A program made the position numbers and the translations under genes. Shown here in pieces: positions 1 through 10,002 of a stretch of 34,669 nt of DNA; positions within the stretch are counted from its first letter, which is position 1, and every line of letters begins with the position of its first letter. This stretch comes from Planctomycetota bacterium. GTDB lineage: Bacteria > Planctomycetota > Planctomycetia > Pirellulales > JADFKK01. Location: the NCBI GenBank assembly GCA_022564995.1, contig JADFKK010000045.1:1-34669 (forward strand), given 5' to 3'. The notes beneath the pieces are model-generated. The model was not told the DNA's origin and ran no database searches. It saw only the letters and a program-made list of their open reading frames with translations.

Positions 1-75
1 TGCCCAAAGTGCAAGAGCGCTTGGTGGAACGAGCCCCGTAAGAACGCCGATGGCAAAAAGAAAAAAAAGCCCTGA
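1..75 (+). CDS. C-terminal end of a small zinc-ribbon-like protein (partial)
   Basis: An open frame enters from the left edge and stops at TGA 73-75. The visible tail contains CPKCKSAWWNEPRK followed by a lysine-rich end. The Cys-Pro-x-Cys knuckle followed by a Trp/Pro/Arg stretch resembles the second half of short zinc-ribbon proteins that often sit before toxin or restriction genes. It overlaps the start of the next gene by 26 bases in another frame, which suggests translational coupling. The rest of the protein is outside the window, so the family is uncertain. Confidence 0.5.
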   Translation, partial: CPKCKSAWWNEPRKNADGKKKKKP

Positions 76-2461
76 TACTGAAGTCGATGCCTACGTCTTC
101 ATTAAGGAAAATCTGAAGGCGCTCGGATGGGATACGCGGAATCCAGAACGCGCTCCCGAAGGGCAAGTATGGACTCAGAATGAGTGCCTGGGGCATCCTG
201 AGATTAAGCGTCTTCTCGGCCTGAAGCGCCCAGAGAACATCGTCAAAGTGACAGAAAAGGTTCTCTGGGTTATCGAAGCCAAGCGTTCGCAGAAAGAACT
301 TCACGCCGCCCTGACGGATGCGTATGGCCGCGTCGCGGTGCTCAATCAGAGCAAGCAGTTTCAGGTCAAGTTTGTGTCTGGCGTGGCGGGTAACTCAATT
401 GACGGGTTCATCATTCGTACTGAGTTTGTTCAGCCCGATGGATTTAAGCCGATCACCTGGAATGACGTAGCCGTAACCGGATTGTTGGGGCTCGACGACC
501 TTCAGCTAGTCCTGAAACAAGGCAGCCCGGATGTAGAAAACCCAAAGTTCAACGAGAAGCTATTCCTGTCGCGAGCCAACGCCGTCAATGATATTTTGCA
601 TCTGGGGGCAGTCAATCCACATCAACGCGCCGGTGTCATGGCCGCGCTGCTGCTGGCTATGCTTAGCGACACGGGACCAAACGTCGAAGAGCGTTCGCCA
701 ACGGTTTTGATTGGCGACATCAATTCCCGCGTTAAGAGCGTTCTAACCACACAGGGCAAGCCAGAGTTTTACGACTACATCCGTATCGCGCTGCCCTCAA
801 CTTCAGATAACCATGTGAAGTTTCGACAAGCCTTGATCGACACAATTCAGGAGCTTAACAATCTGAACATCAAGTCGGCCATGAATTCAGGCGATGATTG
901 GCTCGGGGCGTTCTACGAAGTGTTCCTGAAGTACGCGAGCTGGGCGCAGGATCTTGGTATCGTTCTGACGCCGCGACACCTAACGCAATGGGCTGCCGCC
1001 GTAGTGGACGTGCAGAGCAACGACATTGTGTACGATCCGACTTGCGGCACGGGTGGATTCCTAGTCGCGGCATTTGACCATGTGAAACAGCGAAGTAATG
1101 CGACGCAGCTAGACAGGTTTAAGCAGTATTGCCTATTCGGGGTTGAGCAAGAAACTGGCGTAGCCGCGCTCGCGGTCGTAAATATGATTTTTCGCGGCGA
1201 CGGCAAGAACAACATCAAAGAGGGGAACTGCTTCGCACAGTTCCTATCGCCGCATTCCCGCAAAGGAACGAACACGGCAAAATACGTCAAAACACAATCG
1301 AAGACGCCACCGATTACGAAGGTTATGATGAATCCCCCCTTCTCGCTCAAGGGCGCGAAAGATAAAGAATACAAGTTCGTTGACCAGGCGTTGGCACAAA
1401 TGGAGGACGGGGGCATTCTGTTTGCAGTTCTGCCGTATCCGGCAATGTGCAAACCCAAGGGCTACGACACTTGGAGAAGGGACGTATTACTACCCAAGCA
1501 TACACTTCTAGCTGTTGTGTCTTTTCCAAGCGACGTGTTCTACCCGATCGGTGTGACGACCGTTGGCGTCTTCATTAAGAAAGGCATCCCGCATCCGCCA
1601 CAACAAAATGTTCTGTGGGTCCGGGCGCCGGGCGATGGGTTTCTCAAGAGCAAGGGGAAGCGGCTGCCAAACCCTAAGGCAACCAACGAATTAGCCGCCG
1701 CCGAACCAATTCTGAAGGCGTTTCTTCGTGATACGTCTCATCCGGTAAGGAACGCATTACAGTTTCACAAGGCGACCCCGATTGATTTTGAAGACGTAAA
1801 ATGCGAACTTGTCCCCGAAGTCTACTTGGACCAAGCAAAGCCGGAGCCGGATGAACTGTTTGCAGTCCTGGAGGAAGACCTGCGCAACTTGCTGGCCTAT
1901 CTAGTAAAGCTCAAACAAGCCAAGCTAGAGGAAACCACCAACAGTAGCAGAAAGGCATTTGGGAAAACCAAATGGAAGTCGTTTCGCATCACCGAATTAT
2001 TTGAATTGGGGCGCGGTCACTTTCATTCAATCGCAGCACTGGACAGCGGAACCTTTCCGACAATCTCGCGCGTCAGTACAGACAACGGATGCGTCGGCTT
2101 CTACGACATTCCCGCCGGCGCTTCTGTTTGGCCGGCGAGAGCCATCACCGTGTCAAGTGTGACGGGAGATGCTTTTGTTCAACCTGTGCCATTCATTGCA
2201 ACCGACAATGTTGTTTTGTGTATTCCGCGACCCGAATATGCGTCACTGAGACTAAGTTCGCTGGTTTTCATTCAGGCCATGATGAATCACATGAAGTGGC
2301 GATACTCCTACGGCCGCCAATGCTACAAGGGCAAGTACGCAAAAACGGAAATCTGGCTTCCGGTCACCAAAGGCGGCAAGCTGAATGAGAAGTATATGGC
2401 CAATATGGTTGGGCAAGCCAATCACTGGAGTATCATAGAAGCTTCCGTCCCGGATGCTTGA
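50..2461 (+). CDS. Single-chain restriction-modification enzyme (type IIG-like: nuclease, N6-adenine methylase and specificity parts)
   Basis: This 803-residue protein is predicted to methylate adenine in a specific DNA sequence and probably to cut unmethylated DNA. Residues about 15-125 carry VLWVIEAKRS, an ExK-type motif like the PD-(D/E)xK nuclease core. Methylase motif I (DPTCGTGGFLVA) lies near residue 329 and the catalytic motif IV (NPPF) near 427, as in HsdM-type gamma N6-methylases. From about residue 640, KWKSFRITELFELGRG begins a target-recognition domain like that of HsdS, and SYGRQCYKGKYAKTEIWLP near 753 is the usual end of such a domain. Only one recognition domain is seen. There is no helicase/translocase region and no separate hsdR or hsdS gene in the window. 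The ATG lies inside the end of the upstream frame. The gene converges on the giant gene that ends at 2617. The methylase call is firm; nuclease activity is inferred. Confidence 0.85.
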   Translation: MAKRKKSPDTEVDAYVFIKENLKALGWDTRNPERAPEGQVWTQNECLGHPEIKRLLGLKRPENIVKVTEKVLWVIEAKRSQKELHAALTDAYGRVAVLNQSKQFQVKFVSGVAGNSIDGFIIRTEFVQPDGFKPITWNDVAVTGLLGLDDLQLVLKQGSPDVENPKFNEKLFLSRANAVNDILHLGAVNPHQRAGVMAALLLAMLSDTGPNVEERSPTVLIGDINSRVKSVLTTQGKPEFYDYIRIALPSTSDNHVKFRQALIDTIQELNNLNIKSAMNSGDDWLGAFYEVFLKYASWAQDLGIVLTPRHLTQWAAAVVDVQSNDIVYDPTCGTGGFLVAAFDHVKQRSNATQLDRFKQYCLFGVEQETGVAALAVVNMIFRGDGKNNIKEGNCFAQFLSPHSRKGTNTAKYVKTQSKTPPITKVMMNPPFSLKGAKDKEYKFVDQALAQMEDGGILFAVLPYPAMCKPKGYDTWRRDVLLPKHTLLAVVSFPSDVFYPIGVTTVGVFIKKGIPHPPQQNVLWVRAPGDGFLKSKGKRLPNPKATNELAAAEPILKAFLRDTSHPVRNALQFHKATPIDFEDVKCELVPEVYLDQAKPEPDELFAVLEEDLRNLLAYLVKLKQAKLEETTNSSRKAFGKTKWKSFRITELFELGRGHFHSIAALDSGTFPTISRVSTDNGCVGFYDIPAGASVWPARAITVSSVTGDAFVQPVPFIATDNVVLCIPRPEYASLRLSSLVFIQAMMNHMKWRYSYGRQCYKGKYAKTEIWLPVTKGGKLNEKYMANMVGQANHWSIIEASVPDA

Positions 2462-2513
2462 TTTTCTGGGCAGCCGCGCGAATTTATGGGCAGGCGGGGT
2501 TTTCTGGGCAAAG

Positions 2514-2545
2514 CCCCATTTACCCAATCAGATGGGGGGGTAAAT
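2514..2545. terminator. Possible hairpin between convergent genes
   Basis: Two alternative short stems can form: CCCCAT (2514-2519) with ATGGGG, or ATTTACCC (2518-2525) with GGGTAAAT (2538-2545). The site lies in the 155-bp gap between two convergent genes, where a bidirectional terminator would be expected. There is no T-run, so the call is weak. Confidence 0.25.
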
Positions 2546-2616
2546 CAGATCGATTGTGTGAAACAGGGCCGCGTTTGCGGGCAGCAGGTGGCGGAGACCG
2601 AAACCCGTCGAAGCGA

Positions 2617-5600
2617 TCATCGCGCCGACCAGAGCGCCCACGGTCGCCACTTGGTGCGAATCCGTAAGGGCCAGATGGCCGAGACGGCGGCGACGAGCAC
2701 GATCAGCGCGCCGAGCGGACTGGGCGAAAGCCACAACCACCAGGCGATCCCGATGGCCACGGCGAGCGCGTGGGCCCAGCGGACGGGCGAAGGAATGGCA
2801 AGACCGCGACGAAGGCCCCACACGACCGCAGCCGAAAAGATCAGCATCAACAGCGCCACGGCGATGCGCCCGGTCAGATCGCCCTGTGGTGTCGGCGCGT
2901 ATTGCAGGCTCAGTGCGTGGGTCTCGCCGATGAAAGCAAAACGCGTCGCGATTCGATTTTCGTCATAGTCAGGGTGCCACAACTGATTTGCATCTCTTGC
3001 CGACACGGGCTGGCGAGAAAGTTCGTTCAAGATGGTTTGAATCTGTGGCGAGATTTGCGCTTGCCGGCGATCGAATTCGGCATCGGCATCGGCATCGACG
3101 TTGGCGTTGGCGCCGGCGATCTGACCCGGTGCGGCGGTTAGTTGTTGTCGGCGAAATTCCCGCCGGGCGGCGATCAGGCGCTCTGCCCAGGGGCGATACC
3201 AGGCGGCCAAATGCTCGGCCGAAGAGATCGCGGCGACGGGCGCCTCTTCTTCGATTAAGTTAGCCAGACTTCGCAGCCGCGACTGGGCAAGCGCCAGCGC
3301 GGTGCTTTGCTGCATCGTCTCTTGCGGTTGAACCGCGCCGACTGCCGGCGGACCATAAACGGTCCACAGCGTGCGCTCAACGCCGATGCCCACAAGCCGC
3401 GGCGCTTCGAGATCGGGCTGGTGCTTGTTTTTGGAGGTCATCTGTCCGGTAAACGTCACTTCGATTCGCTGCGGCAACTGAGCGGAGGCGAGCGGAATGC
3501 GCCACGATGCTTCGTTTTCGCTATGGGCTCCAGCCTCGAGTCCCGCAACGCGGGCCGCTACGAACCGATAGCCCGACGGCATCGCCAATTGAACGTCGGT
3601 CATGCCTGCGGGCTCAAGGTCGTAGAGCACCGTGCCTTGACATGAGCCGTCGGTTTGCCAGGCAACGGTGACGTCCATCAGTCGAATCAACGGGGCCTCG
3701 AATGTCTGTTGGACCGAACGGCGAATCGCTTGCGGCCGTCCATGATCCGTGACCTCGTAGCTCGTAAACGTGCTCTGCGGCGCGTTTTCGCGCCGGCCAA
3801 CGAAGGGCACCCCGTCGATCGAAATCTCGTCGATCGAAATCTCGCTCAAGTCTTGTGGTTCCCATTGGAACGGTTGACCGGCGATCGTCTTGGGCAGCAT
3901 GACGAATCGCCGCGGATTGCCCAGCCCCAGCGGCACGATATCGGGCAGGGCAACACGTTGGCCTTTCGCCAGGGTCAGCCCGGTCACACTGAGGCGCAGC
4001 GGCCCGTCAATGGCTTGGGCGGGGCGGACGACAAGTTGCTGGCTGGTCTCTCCCGGAATTTTTTCCAGGCTGATGGCGGCCGGGGGCGAGACTTCAAGGC
4101 TTCCGTCCAGATTGTCCCAATGAGCGGGGATGTCGAAACGCAGCACGTCGAGCACGCCGCTGTCGGCGACAATTTTCTCGATTTGGAAATCGAGCCTAAC
4201 GCTCCACACATCTTGATGCTGAACGAGTGTCGTAAGTTGGCTGGCAATCACCTCTGGTCGGTTCGGCCGGAGCGACAATTGCAAGTTTTCGGGCCCTGGT
4301 TTTTTTTCAAACCAGGCCACGAGCCGTCCCAAATCCTGTTCGACTTCCGGCAGCGGAGGCGTCTGGGCGACTGCCTCCTTAAGTTGCCTCAATCCGCCAA
4401 CGCGGTCGATTCTTACCAACACACTCGGCCGTCGGAAAATGCCGATGCGCCGGTTCGACACCTGAACGCGGGTCGTCCCGTCGGCCGGCGTGCTATGGTC
4501 CATGTTGATTGCGATCGATTTCCAATTCACGGGGCGGGCGAGTTTCACGTCTCCTTCGACCGTCAATCGCTGAGGACCGCTGACCGGGCCGATGAGAAAA
4601 ACCATCAGACCTCCACGGCCATCGTTCGTCCAGCGAGATCGCCTGATGACGCCGGCCTGCTCGACCAACACTCGATCGATCGTCATCCGCGAAGGAATCC
4701 GCACGCGATACTGATACTGCGCCCCGTTCTCGGTCGACAGCGATGCGGAAAACCGTAAACGGGCCTGCCGGCGACGCAAACTCACGAGCAGCACTTCGTC
4801 GGCCGTCGTCCGCGGCGCCTGCGGACTGGTCTTCAGGCTCCAGGAGACATCGCCCTGGGGAATTTGATAGGCCAGTTGCGGTGAAATCTCTTGGTCTCCC
4901 CACTTGCCGAGGAAGTCGTCGGGGGCGATCTTACGAATAGCCGCAGCGATAGTTCCGGGTGTGTGTTTCAGTCCTGGATCGACGGAAACCGCCAACCATC
5001 GGCGTGTCGATCTCGCCCCAACCGCCTCCAGCGTCGGCTGCCGCAGCTCACCGACGCCGGACGTTCCGGTCATCAAGAATTTCATGTAGATGTCGACCGA
5101 ATCTTGCACCGGCCGGTCCAATTCCAGCCGCATCGACGAGCGCGGGCCTTTGTGAAACGTGACGTTCCTGACCGGCCACTGCGATCCGCTCGATGGCAGC
5201 AATCGCAAGCGCTCGTCGACGTCGATCTCCAACTGGCGCAGCCGTCCGCTGATGACCTTGACGTGGAATTTCGCCTCGACCATCACGGAATTCGGGCGCA
5301 CGGTAAGCCAAGTCAACTGTTCGATATTGAATTGTGGAGGAGTAGGATCGCGCCGCGGGCGCGACGACCAGCGGACTTGCAAACGGTCGGTGGCCCCCAG
5401 GACCGCGGAGAATCGGTTTTTGTCGTGCCGCGTCCTGCCCAGCGCGCTGGGCGCTTCGATCGAGGCGATTTGGCTCGGCGTGTCGAGCTCGATGACCGAC
5501 GTCGGCAGCGCCGGAATCGCCACGTCGAACTGGCTGACATCGGTCGCCGGGTCGTGTTCGACGCGCGGCCGAAGCCGCACACTCAGTAGATGTTGCCCGG

Positions 5601-8600
5601 CCTGTTTGACGTGAAAAGTTGCCACGTCGCCGGCCGCGTCCCATCGCAGGACGACTGCTTGTGTACCCAACATCGCCGACTCGACGGTTTGGTCGACCAG
5701 GCTGCGTGGAATCGCCACGTTCACGGTCGTATCGGCAGCGAACGTCCAGAGGTCGATTTCAACTCGTAGGCTCTCCAATTGCGATGGTTCGCCACGTTTC
5801 CAAGCGAGCTTTCCGCGGTAGCGGGCGCTTCGCAATAACCATTGCCGCGGCTGGCCGGTCTGGCGCGATTCGCGACGACGTAGGGCATCGTAAAACTGCC
5901 GCGGCAGCCACACGTTTCCGACGGGACGCTGCTGTGCATCGACGGGCAAGAAAACACGCGGGCTGGGCACCGGTTTGCCGACAGGGCTGTCGGCGGGTTG
6001 CTGCGCGGTCGCGGCTTTCATCAAGACGCCGATGAGCAACGCCACGGTAAGACCCAGGGCGATGGCGGCGGGGCGAGCCAGTGAAACGGTCGACTCCGAC
6101 CTCGGCTCGCTAAGGGGCATGTGAATGTGTTTGGCGAGTGGACGCAGCAAGATCGCCACAAGGGTGCCAAGGAACAGCCCGGAAGTCAGCGGCGTGAGGC
6201 CCGCGGGAGCCAGCATGGCAATGGCTCCGAACAGCCCGAGAGCCATGCAGGGCAGCGCGATGCCGGAAAGGTTAGCACCCAGCCACCTTAGAACGCGTCC
6301 TCTTTTCTCCAGCACGCGAGCGATCCACCACCATGCGACGATCACCATCATCGTAATCGCATAGCCCAAGATCATCATGCTCGTGTGGTGAACCACGCGC
6401 AGCGCCGGCGGCGAATCACCGCCTGAGAGGTCGAAGTCATAGGCCGTCCACCCAAGATGATCCGCGGTGATCCCCTCGAACTGTTCGAGCGAGTCCCAGG
6501 GCAGAACACCGGCGGCGGGCACGGCTTTCCACGTCGCAAGATCGACTAGAGACGACCCCGGATCGTCTTGGACAGTTTCCCCAGAGCGCGCCGCCGGCTG
6601 CCATTGGTCTCGTAGCCGTCCGGGCGGTATCCAGTAAACACATTCCGCCTCGATCGCGATGACTGTCTGACGGTGTTTGGCGGCGATCGAGCGGGTCGTT
6701 AGCACGATGGCGTCGGGCTGAACGAACAAGACCAGATTGGCGGCCATGAGCGTTCGCATTCCCATCGACGCGCGGTGGACCTGATCCTCCGTCTCGCTTG
6801 GCGAAGAGGAGCCCGTGGTGCGCGTGATTGCGTGCGACGGCTCGCTGGCGAGCGGTCGCGGCGGCACGATGGTCGTTGGTAGCAATTCCATTTCTCGCAG
6901 AGACCGCCAGTCGATCAGCAGCGGTGGCTGCGATTCCCTCGGCGCCGACTCTGCAAAGGTCAGTAGATCTCCCCAACTCTGTTCGCCGGCCGGCGGAGCG
7001 CCGAGGGCCTGCAATAGCTGATCGGTTCGCAGCCTTGCCGCCGCCTGCTGCTCCGGATTTCGCACGAGTTGTGCCCAGGCCTCGGAATCGAGCGGATCGA
7101 ACGCGGTGCTTTGGGCCTTCCGCCCCAACGGCCCGAACAGCCGTTGGCTCCAAGTCACTTCTCGCGCGGTATCGCCCAGCCGCTGCGGCGCGCTGGAAGT
7201 TACTTCGTAGCCCGGCGGCACCCAAACCTTCCAGCGACGGTTCATCTGCGGAATGTCTTCCAGCTTGACCAGGTCTACCAGAAGCCGTTGCGACACGGCG
7301 AGCCTCCGACCGCTGGTGGTATAATGCAGCGTCACCGTGGGAAATTTTTCTGCTTCTCCCTCCGGCAAATCGATCGTCAAACGGTTGCCGTCAGCGCTCG
7401 GCGTTTGTTGCTGGCGGTTGACCCAAATCGTGTGTTTCGTGGACGCCTCGGGCAACGTCAGGACAATTTGCTTTCTTCCCGTATTCTGCATGTGAAACGT
7501 CGCCAGATGTTCGACGTCGCCCTGGGGCGAAATGCGAGATTGGTGAATGCTGCTCCACACCCAGGCCAGCGGCTGACGGTATTGATCGACCGCCGACGAC
7601 ACCTCGACGGCGATGGCCGTGGCTGCCGCCGGCGTTTCTCGCCTTGGTTTGTAACTGAATTTTGCCCGAATCGTCTGAATTCGAGCGTCGGCAGCCGGCG
7701 CGACGGGAATCGCCTTCAGTCGCTCGTGATGGACTCGTAAACGAATCGGATCGTTGCTGTGAATCGTCACGGTTCCTTGTTGGCTCGACGCCATGGGTAA
7801 CGACGCCAGCGCCAACGGGGCGGCCCCGTTGGCGCTTACGATTTCCTGCAAAGAGGTGGACCGCGTGGCAACGATCTCGAAGGGCTGAGCGGTTGCCTTG
7901 GCCAACGTCAACTCCCATGTCTCGCCCCGCAACGTCAATCTCCGAATACCTGGCGCCGCCTGAGAAAGCGATACCGCATGAAGCGCCCTGGCATCGCCAC
8001 CAACAAGCGACCAGCGCAGCGGCGTATTGCGGGCGTGCGACAACCGCACCCGAAACTTCGCGACTTGCGAATCGCTGGGAACGCAGCGAATGTGATACGT
8101 TTCTTTCAGCAGATTTCCTCGCAAGCTGGCGTCGACCGACAGCCTGGCACTAAAACGGGGGCTCTGGATCGTCCAAGAAACTCGCAATCGCTCGGCGCCT
8201 TCTCCGACCTCGAACAGCAATCGCCGTGGCAGTTCGTCAAACAGGCCGGCATCCGCGCCTAACGACTGAGGATCGAGCCGTTTGAGCTCCTCGGCCCCGG
8301 CCGTTTCTAATTGATACGAAGGGGCCGCCTTGATGGTCATCAGACGCCGACGCTCGATCGCATCGGCAATGGTCACGAGGCGAAAATCCTCAACGCCCAG
8401 GGCCGCGGAAGACGACACACGATGCCCGACGATCGCGATGCCGAGCGGTTGCTGTGGTGTGACCGCCCGATCGAATTCCAAGACGAGCTTTCCGGTGGCG
8501 CGATCGCGTTGCCAGCGGCGAATCACCTCGGGCGGCCCCACGGAGTCGACGATCCAGTTTGTGGGGACATCGGCCGAAAGCTTGAAGTGGCTTCCATGCC

Positions 8601-10002
8601 GGCACGATAGTTGGGCCTTCCAACGACAAACGACTCGGTCCGGTCCGATCTCGACGGCGCTTCCGATGCGCGCTTCGATGGGGCTCTGGCCGCGGCCGAC
8701 GACGACGTCGAGACTTGCATCGGGGGAGAAAAACTCGAACGAAACCGAATCCTCCGAAAGCGACGGCGTCTGCCGGCCAGGCACTGCTGAGGCGCCCTCG
8801 AGCGACAGCCCAGCGGCGACGATCACCTGTGCGGTGCCCTCCTGCCAAAACGTCTTTTCGCTACGAATCCGCGGGAGTCGCCAACGGCGGCGAAGACGAT
8901 CGGGCAGCGGGCAGGTCGCCTGCAAGGTCAACACGCGGTCCGCGCCTTGAATCGTCTCCGGAAACTGTAATCGCACGCGGGTTGCTTTTCCCGGACGCGA
9001 TTCGACCGTCCACGGAACGTCAGAACCTCCATACATCGCACGGACCAATTGAAGTGACGGGGCGGCTTGCCGTGACGGGGCCGGAACGCCGGGCTGCGTT
9101 TTTATCGGCTGCCCGGGGGGCGGATCGAGCAGCAGCGTAACTTGCCGCAGCGATTCGTTGTGAATGTCGAGATTCAACGTCGTTGTCAGCACCACACCGC
9201 GGGCGGAAATCTCGTAAACCGAATGTTGACGTACCAGCGTCAATCGCTGGTGCTGGCGAATCACGTCTTCGGGCACGACCGCCAGCGAGAAGCGATTCTG
9301 GCTCCCCAGACGGATCGGCCAAGTTCGATACGCTGGGCCGTCCTTCGATTTGGATTTCTGCGTTGGTCGACCGCCCGTGCCGACTTCCAAAACACCTTCG
9401 CTGACCTGGAGCGTTTTGCCCTGCGGTATTTCGCAGAGGAAGTGACTCGACGCGCTCGACGGCAATCGAATCGGAAATCTGACAACACCCGCGGCGTCCT
9501 TGGTGCCGCGCAGCGACCAGGAAAACGTCAAGCGAGCCGAACGGTCGACCGTGACCACCAGGCGCCCCCGAGCGTCTATTCCGACCAGCGCCTGTTTTTC
9601 ATGGCCATCCGTTTGCCAACGCGGATGGTCGATGGGTAAGCCACATCCGTCGAGCAATAGGCCGGCTTGTTGACCCTGGGGACATTCGACTTCGAGTTGG
9701 GCTGTTCCGACGAGCAACGTCTCGCCGTCGAGCCGGGCGTGATATTTCGCCGCAACGATACGTGCCGGATCGGATCTCTTGATCAGACGCCCAAACGTCT
9801 CCCGCTCGATACTCAGGTAATTGCGAACCCCAGACAGCACCTCGTCGACGTGATCCTCCGGCACAAGAACCCGGCGAAAGCGCAGCGGTCTCTCGTCGCC
9901 TTCGGCCGCCGGAGCATCGGCCGCGACGGCAGCACCGAGCCAGGCGGTTATGGCGACGGCAATACGGGCCGCCAGAGCAAGATAAAATCGAGAGCGAATC
10001 AT
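2617..10002 (-). CDS. Giant exported, membrane-anchored protein of unknown function (two related halves)
   Basis: The protein has 2461 residues. It starts with a signal peptide (about residues 1-28, hydrophobic core ending GAAVAADA). A long stretch rich in alternating hydrophobic and polar residues, suggestive of beta-sandwich repeats, runs to about 1200. Roughly four membrane segments follow at about 1206-1331 (for example MMILGYAITMMVIVAWWW and ALGLTVALLIGVLM). A second long beta-rich half begins near 1340, and further hydrophobic segments lie at about 2378-2443 close to the C terminus. The beginnings of the two halves resemble each other (RRVLVPEDHVDEV near residue 43; PRVFLPVDAQQRPVGNVWLP near 1345; each followed some 40-50 residues later by AKYHARL or ARYRGKL), which suggests an ancient duplication or fusion. 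Its ATG overlaps the stop of the upstream gene (ATGA, 9999-10002), so the two are translationally coupled. I do not recognise a catalytic domain. Proteins of this style are common in planctomycetes, but their role is unknown to me. Confidence 0.85.
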   Translation of the reverse strand: MIRSRFYLALAARIAVAITAWLGAAVAADAPAAEGDERPLRFRRVLVPEDHVDEVLSGVRNYLSIERETFGRLIKRSDPARIVAAKYHARLDGETLLVGTAQLEVECPQGQQAGLLLDGCGLPIDHPRWQTDGHEKQALVGIDARGRLVVTVDRSARLTFSWSLRGTKDAAGVVRFPIRLPSSASSHFLCEIPQGKTLQVSEGVLEVGTGGRPTQKSKSKDGPAYRTWPIRLGSQNRFSLAVVPEDVIRQHQRLTLVRQHSVYEISARGVVLTTTLNLDIHNESLRQVTLLLDPPPGQPIKTQPGVPAPSRQAAPSLQLVRAMYGGSDVPWTVESRPGKATRVRLQFPETIQGADRVLTLQATCPLPDRLRRRWRLPRIRSEKTFWQEGTAQVIVAAGLSLEGASAVPGRQTPSLSEDSVSFEFFSPDASLDVVVGRGQSPIEARIGSAVEIGPDRVVCRWKAQLSCRHGSHFKLSADVPTNWIVDSVGPPEVIRRWQRDRATGKLVLEFDRAVTPQQPLGIAIVGHRVSSSAALGVEDFRLVTIADAIERRRLMTIKAAPSYQLETAGAEELKRLDPQSLGADAGLFDELPRRLLFEVGEGAERLRVSWTIQSPRFSARLSVDASLRGNLLKETYHIRCVPSDSQVAKFRVRLSHARNTPLRWSLVGGDARALHAVSLSQAAPGIRRLTLRGETWELTLAKATAQPFEIVATRSTSLQEIVSANGAAPLALASLPMASSQQGTVTIHSNDPIRLRVHHERLKAIPVAPAADARIQTIRAKFSYKPRRETPAAATAIAVEVSSAVDQYRQPLAWVWSSIHQSRISPQGDVEHLATFHMQNTGRKQIVLTLPEASTKHTIWVNRQQQTPSADGNRLTIDLPEGEAEKFPTVTLHYTTSGRRLAVSQRLLVDLVKLEDIPQMNRRWKVWVPPGYEVTSSAPQRLGDTAREVTWSQRLFGPLGRKAQSTAFDPLDSEAWAQLVRNPEQQAAARLRTDQLLQALGAPPAGEQSWGDLLTFAESAPRESQPPLLIDWRSLREMELLPTTIVPPRPLASEPSHAITRTTGSSSPSETEDQVHRASMGMRTLMAANLVLFVQPDAIVLTTRSIAAKHRQTVIAIEAECVYWIPPGRLRDQWQPAARSGETVQDDPGSSLVDLATWKAVPAAGVLPWDSLEQFEGITADHLGWTAYDFDLSGGDSPPALRVVHHTSMMILGYAITMMVIVAWWWIARVLEKRGRVLRWLGANLSGIALPCMALGLFGAIAMLAPAGLTPLTSGLFLGTLVAILLRPLAKHIHMPLSEPRSESTVSLARPAAIALGLTVALLIGVLMKAATAQQPADSPVGKPVPSPRVFLPVDAQQRPVGNVWLPRQFYDALRRRESRQTGQPRQWLLRSARYRGKLAWKRGEPSQLESLRVEIDLWTFAADTTVNVAIPRSLVDQTVESAMLGTQAVVLRWDAAGDVATFHVKQAGQHLLSVRLRPRVEHDPATDVSQFDVAIPALPTSVIELDTPSQIASIEAPSALGRTRHDKNRFSAVLGATDRLQVRWSSRPRRDPTPPQFNIEQLTWLTVRPNSVMVEAKFHVKVISGRLRQLEIDVDERLRLLPSSGSQWPVRNVTFHKGPRSSMRLELDRPVQDSVDIYMKFLMTGTSGVGELRQPTLEAVGARSTRRWLAVSVDPGLKHTPGTIAAAIRKIAPDDFLGKWGDQEISPQLAYQIPQGDVSWSLKTSPQAPRTTADEVLLVSLRRRQARLRFSASLSTENGAQYQYRVRIPSRMTIDRVLVEQAGVIRRSRWTNDGRGGLMVFLIGPVSGPQRLTVEGDVKLARPVNWKSIAINMDHSTPADGTTRVQVSNRRIGIFRRPSVLVRIDRVGGLRQLKEAVAQTPPLPEVEQDLGRLVAWFEKKPGPENLQLSLRPNRPEVIASQLTTLVQHQDVWSVRLDFQIEKIVADSGVLDVLRFDIPAHWDNLDGSLEVSPPAAISLEKIPGETSQQLVVRPAQAIDGPLRLSVTGLTLAKGQRVALPDIVPLGLGNPRRFVMLPKTIAGQPFQWEPQDLSEISIDEISIDGVPFVGRRENAPQSTFTSYEVTDHGRPQAIRRSVQQTFEAPLIRLMDVTVAWQTDGSCQGTVLYDLEPAGMTDVQLAMPSGYRFVAARVAGLEAGAHSENEASWRIPLASAQLPQRIEVTFTGQMTSKNKHQPDLEAPRLVGIGVERTLWTVYGPPAVGAVQPQETMQQSTALALAQSRLRSLANLIEEEAPVAAISSAEHLAAWYRPWAERLIAARREFRRQQLTAAPGQIAGANANVDADADAEFDRRQAQISPQIQTILNELSRQPVSARDANQLWHPDYDENRIATRFAFIGETHALSLQYAPTPQGDLTGRIAVALLMLIFSAAVVWGLRRGLAIPSPVRWAHALAVAIGIAWWLWLSPSPLGALIVLVAAVSAIWPLRIRTKWRPWALWSAR

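Noticed and set aside
2528..2821. Alternative minus-strand frame at the end of the 2461-residue gene
   Set aside because: It has a hydrophobic tail that looks protein-like, but its first half is Arg-rich noise and the main frame has plausible terminal membrane segments. A frameshift near the end cannot be fully excluded.
3655..4758. Long plus-strand ORF of 367 codons, and other plus-strand ORFs at 2770-13838
   Set aside because: Antisense to the two giant genes. Composition is Arg/Pro-rich without domains, as expected of shadows in GC-rich coding DNA.
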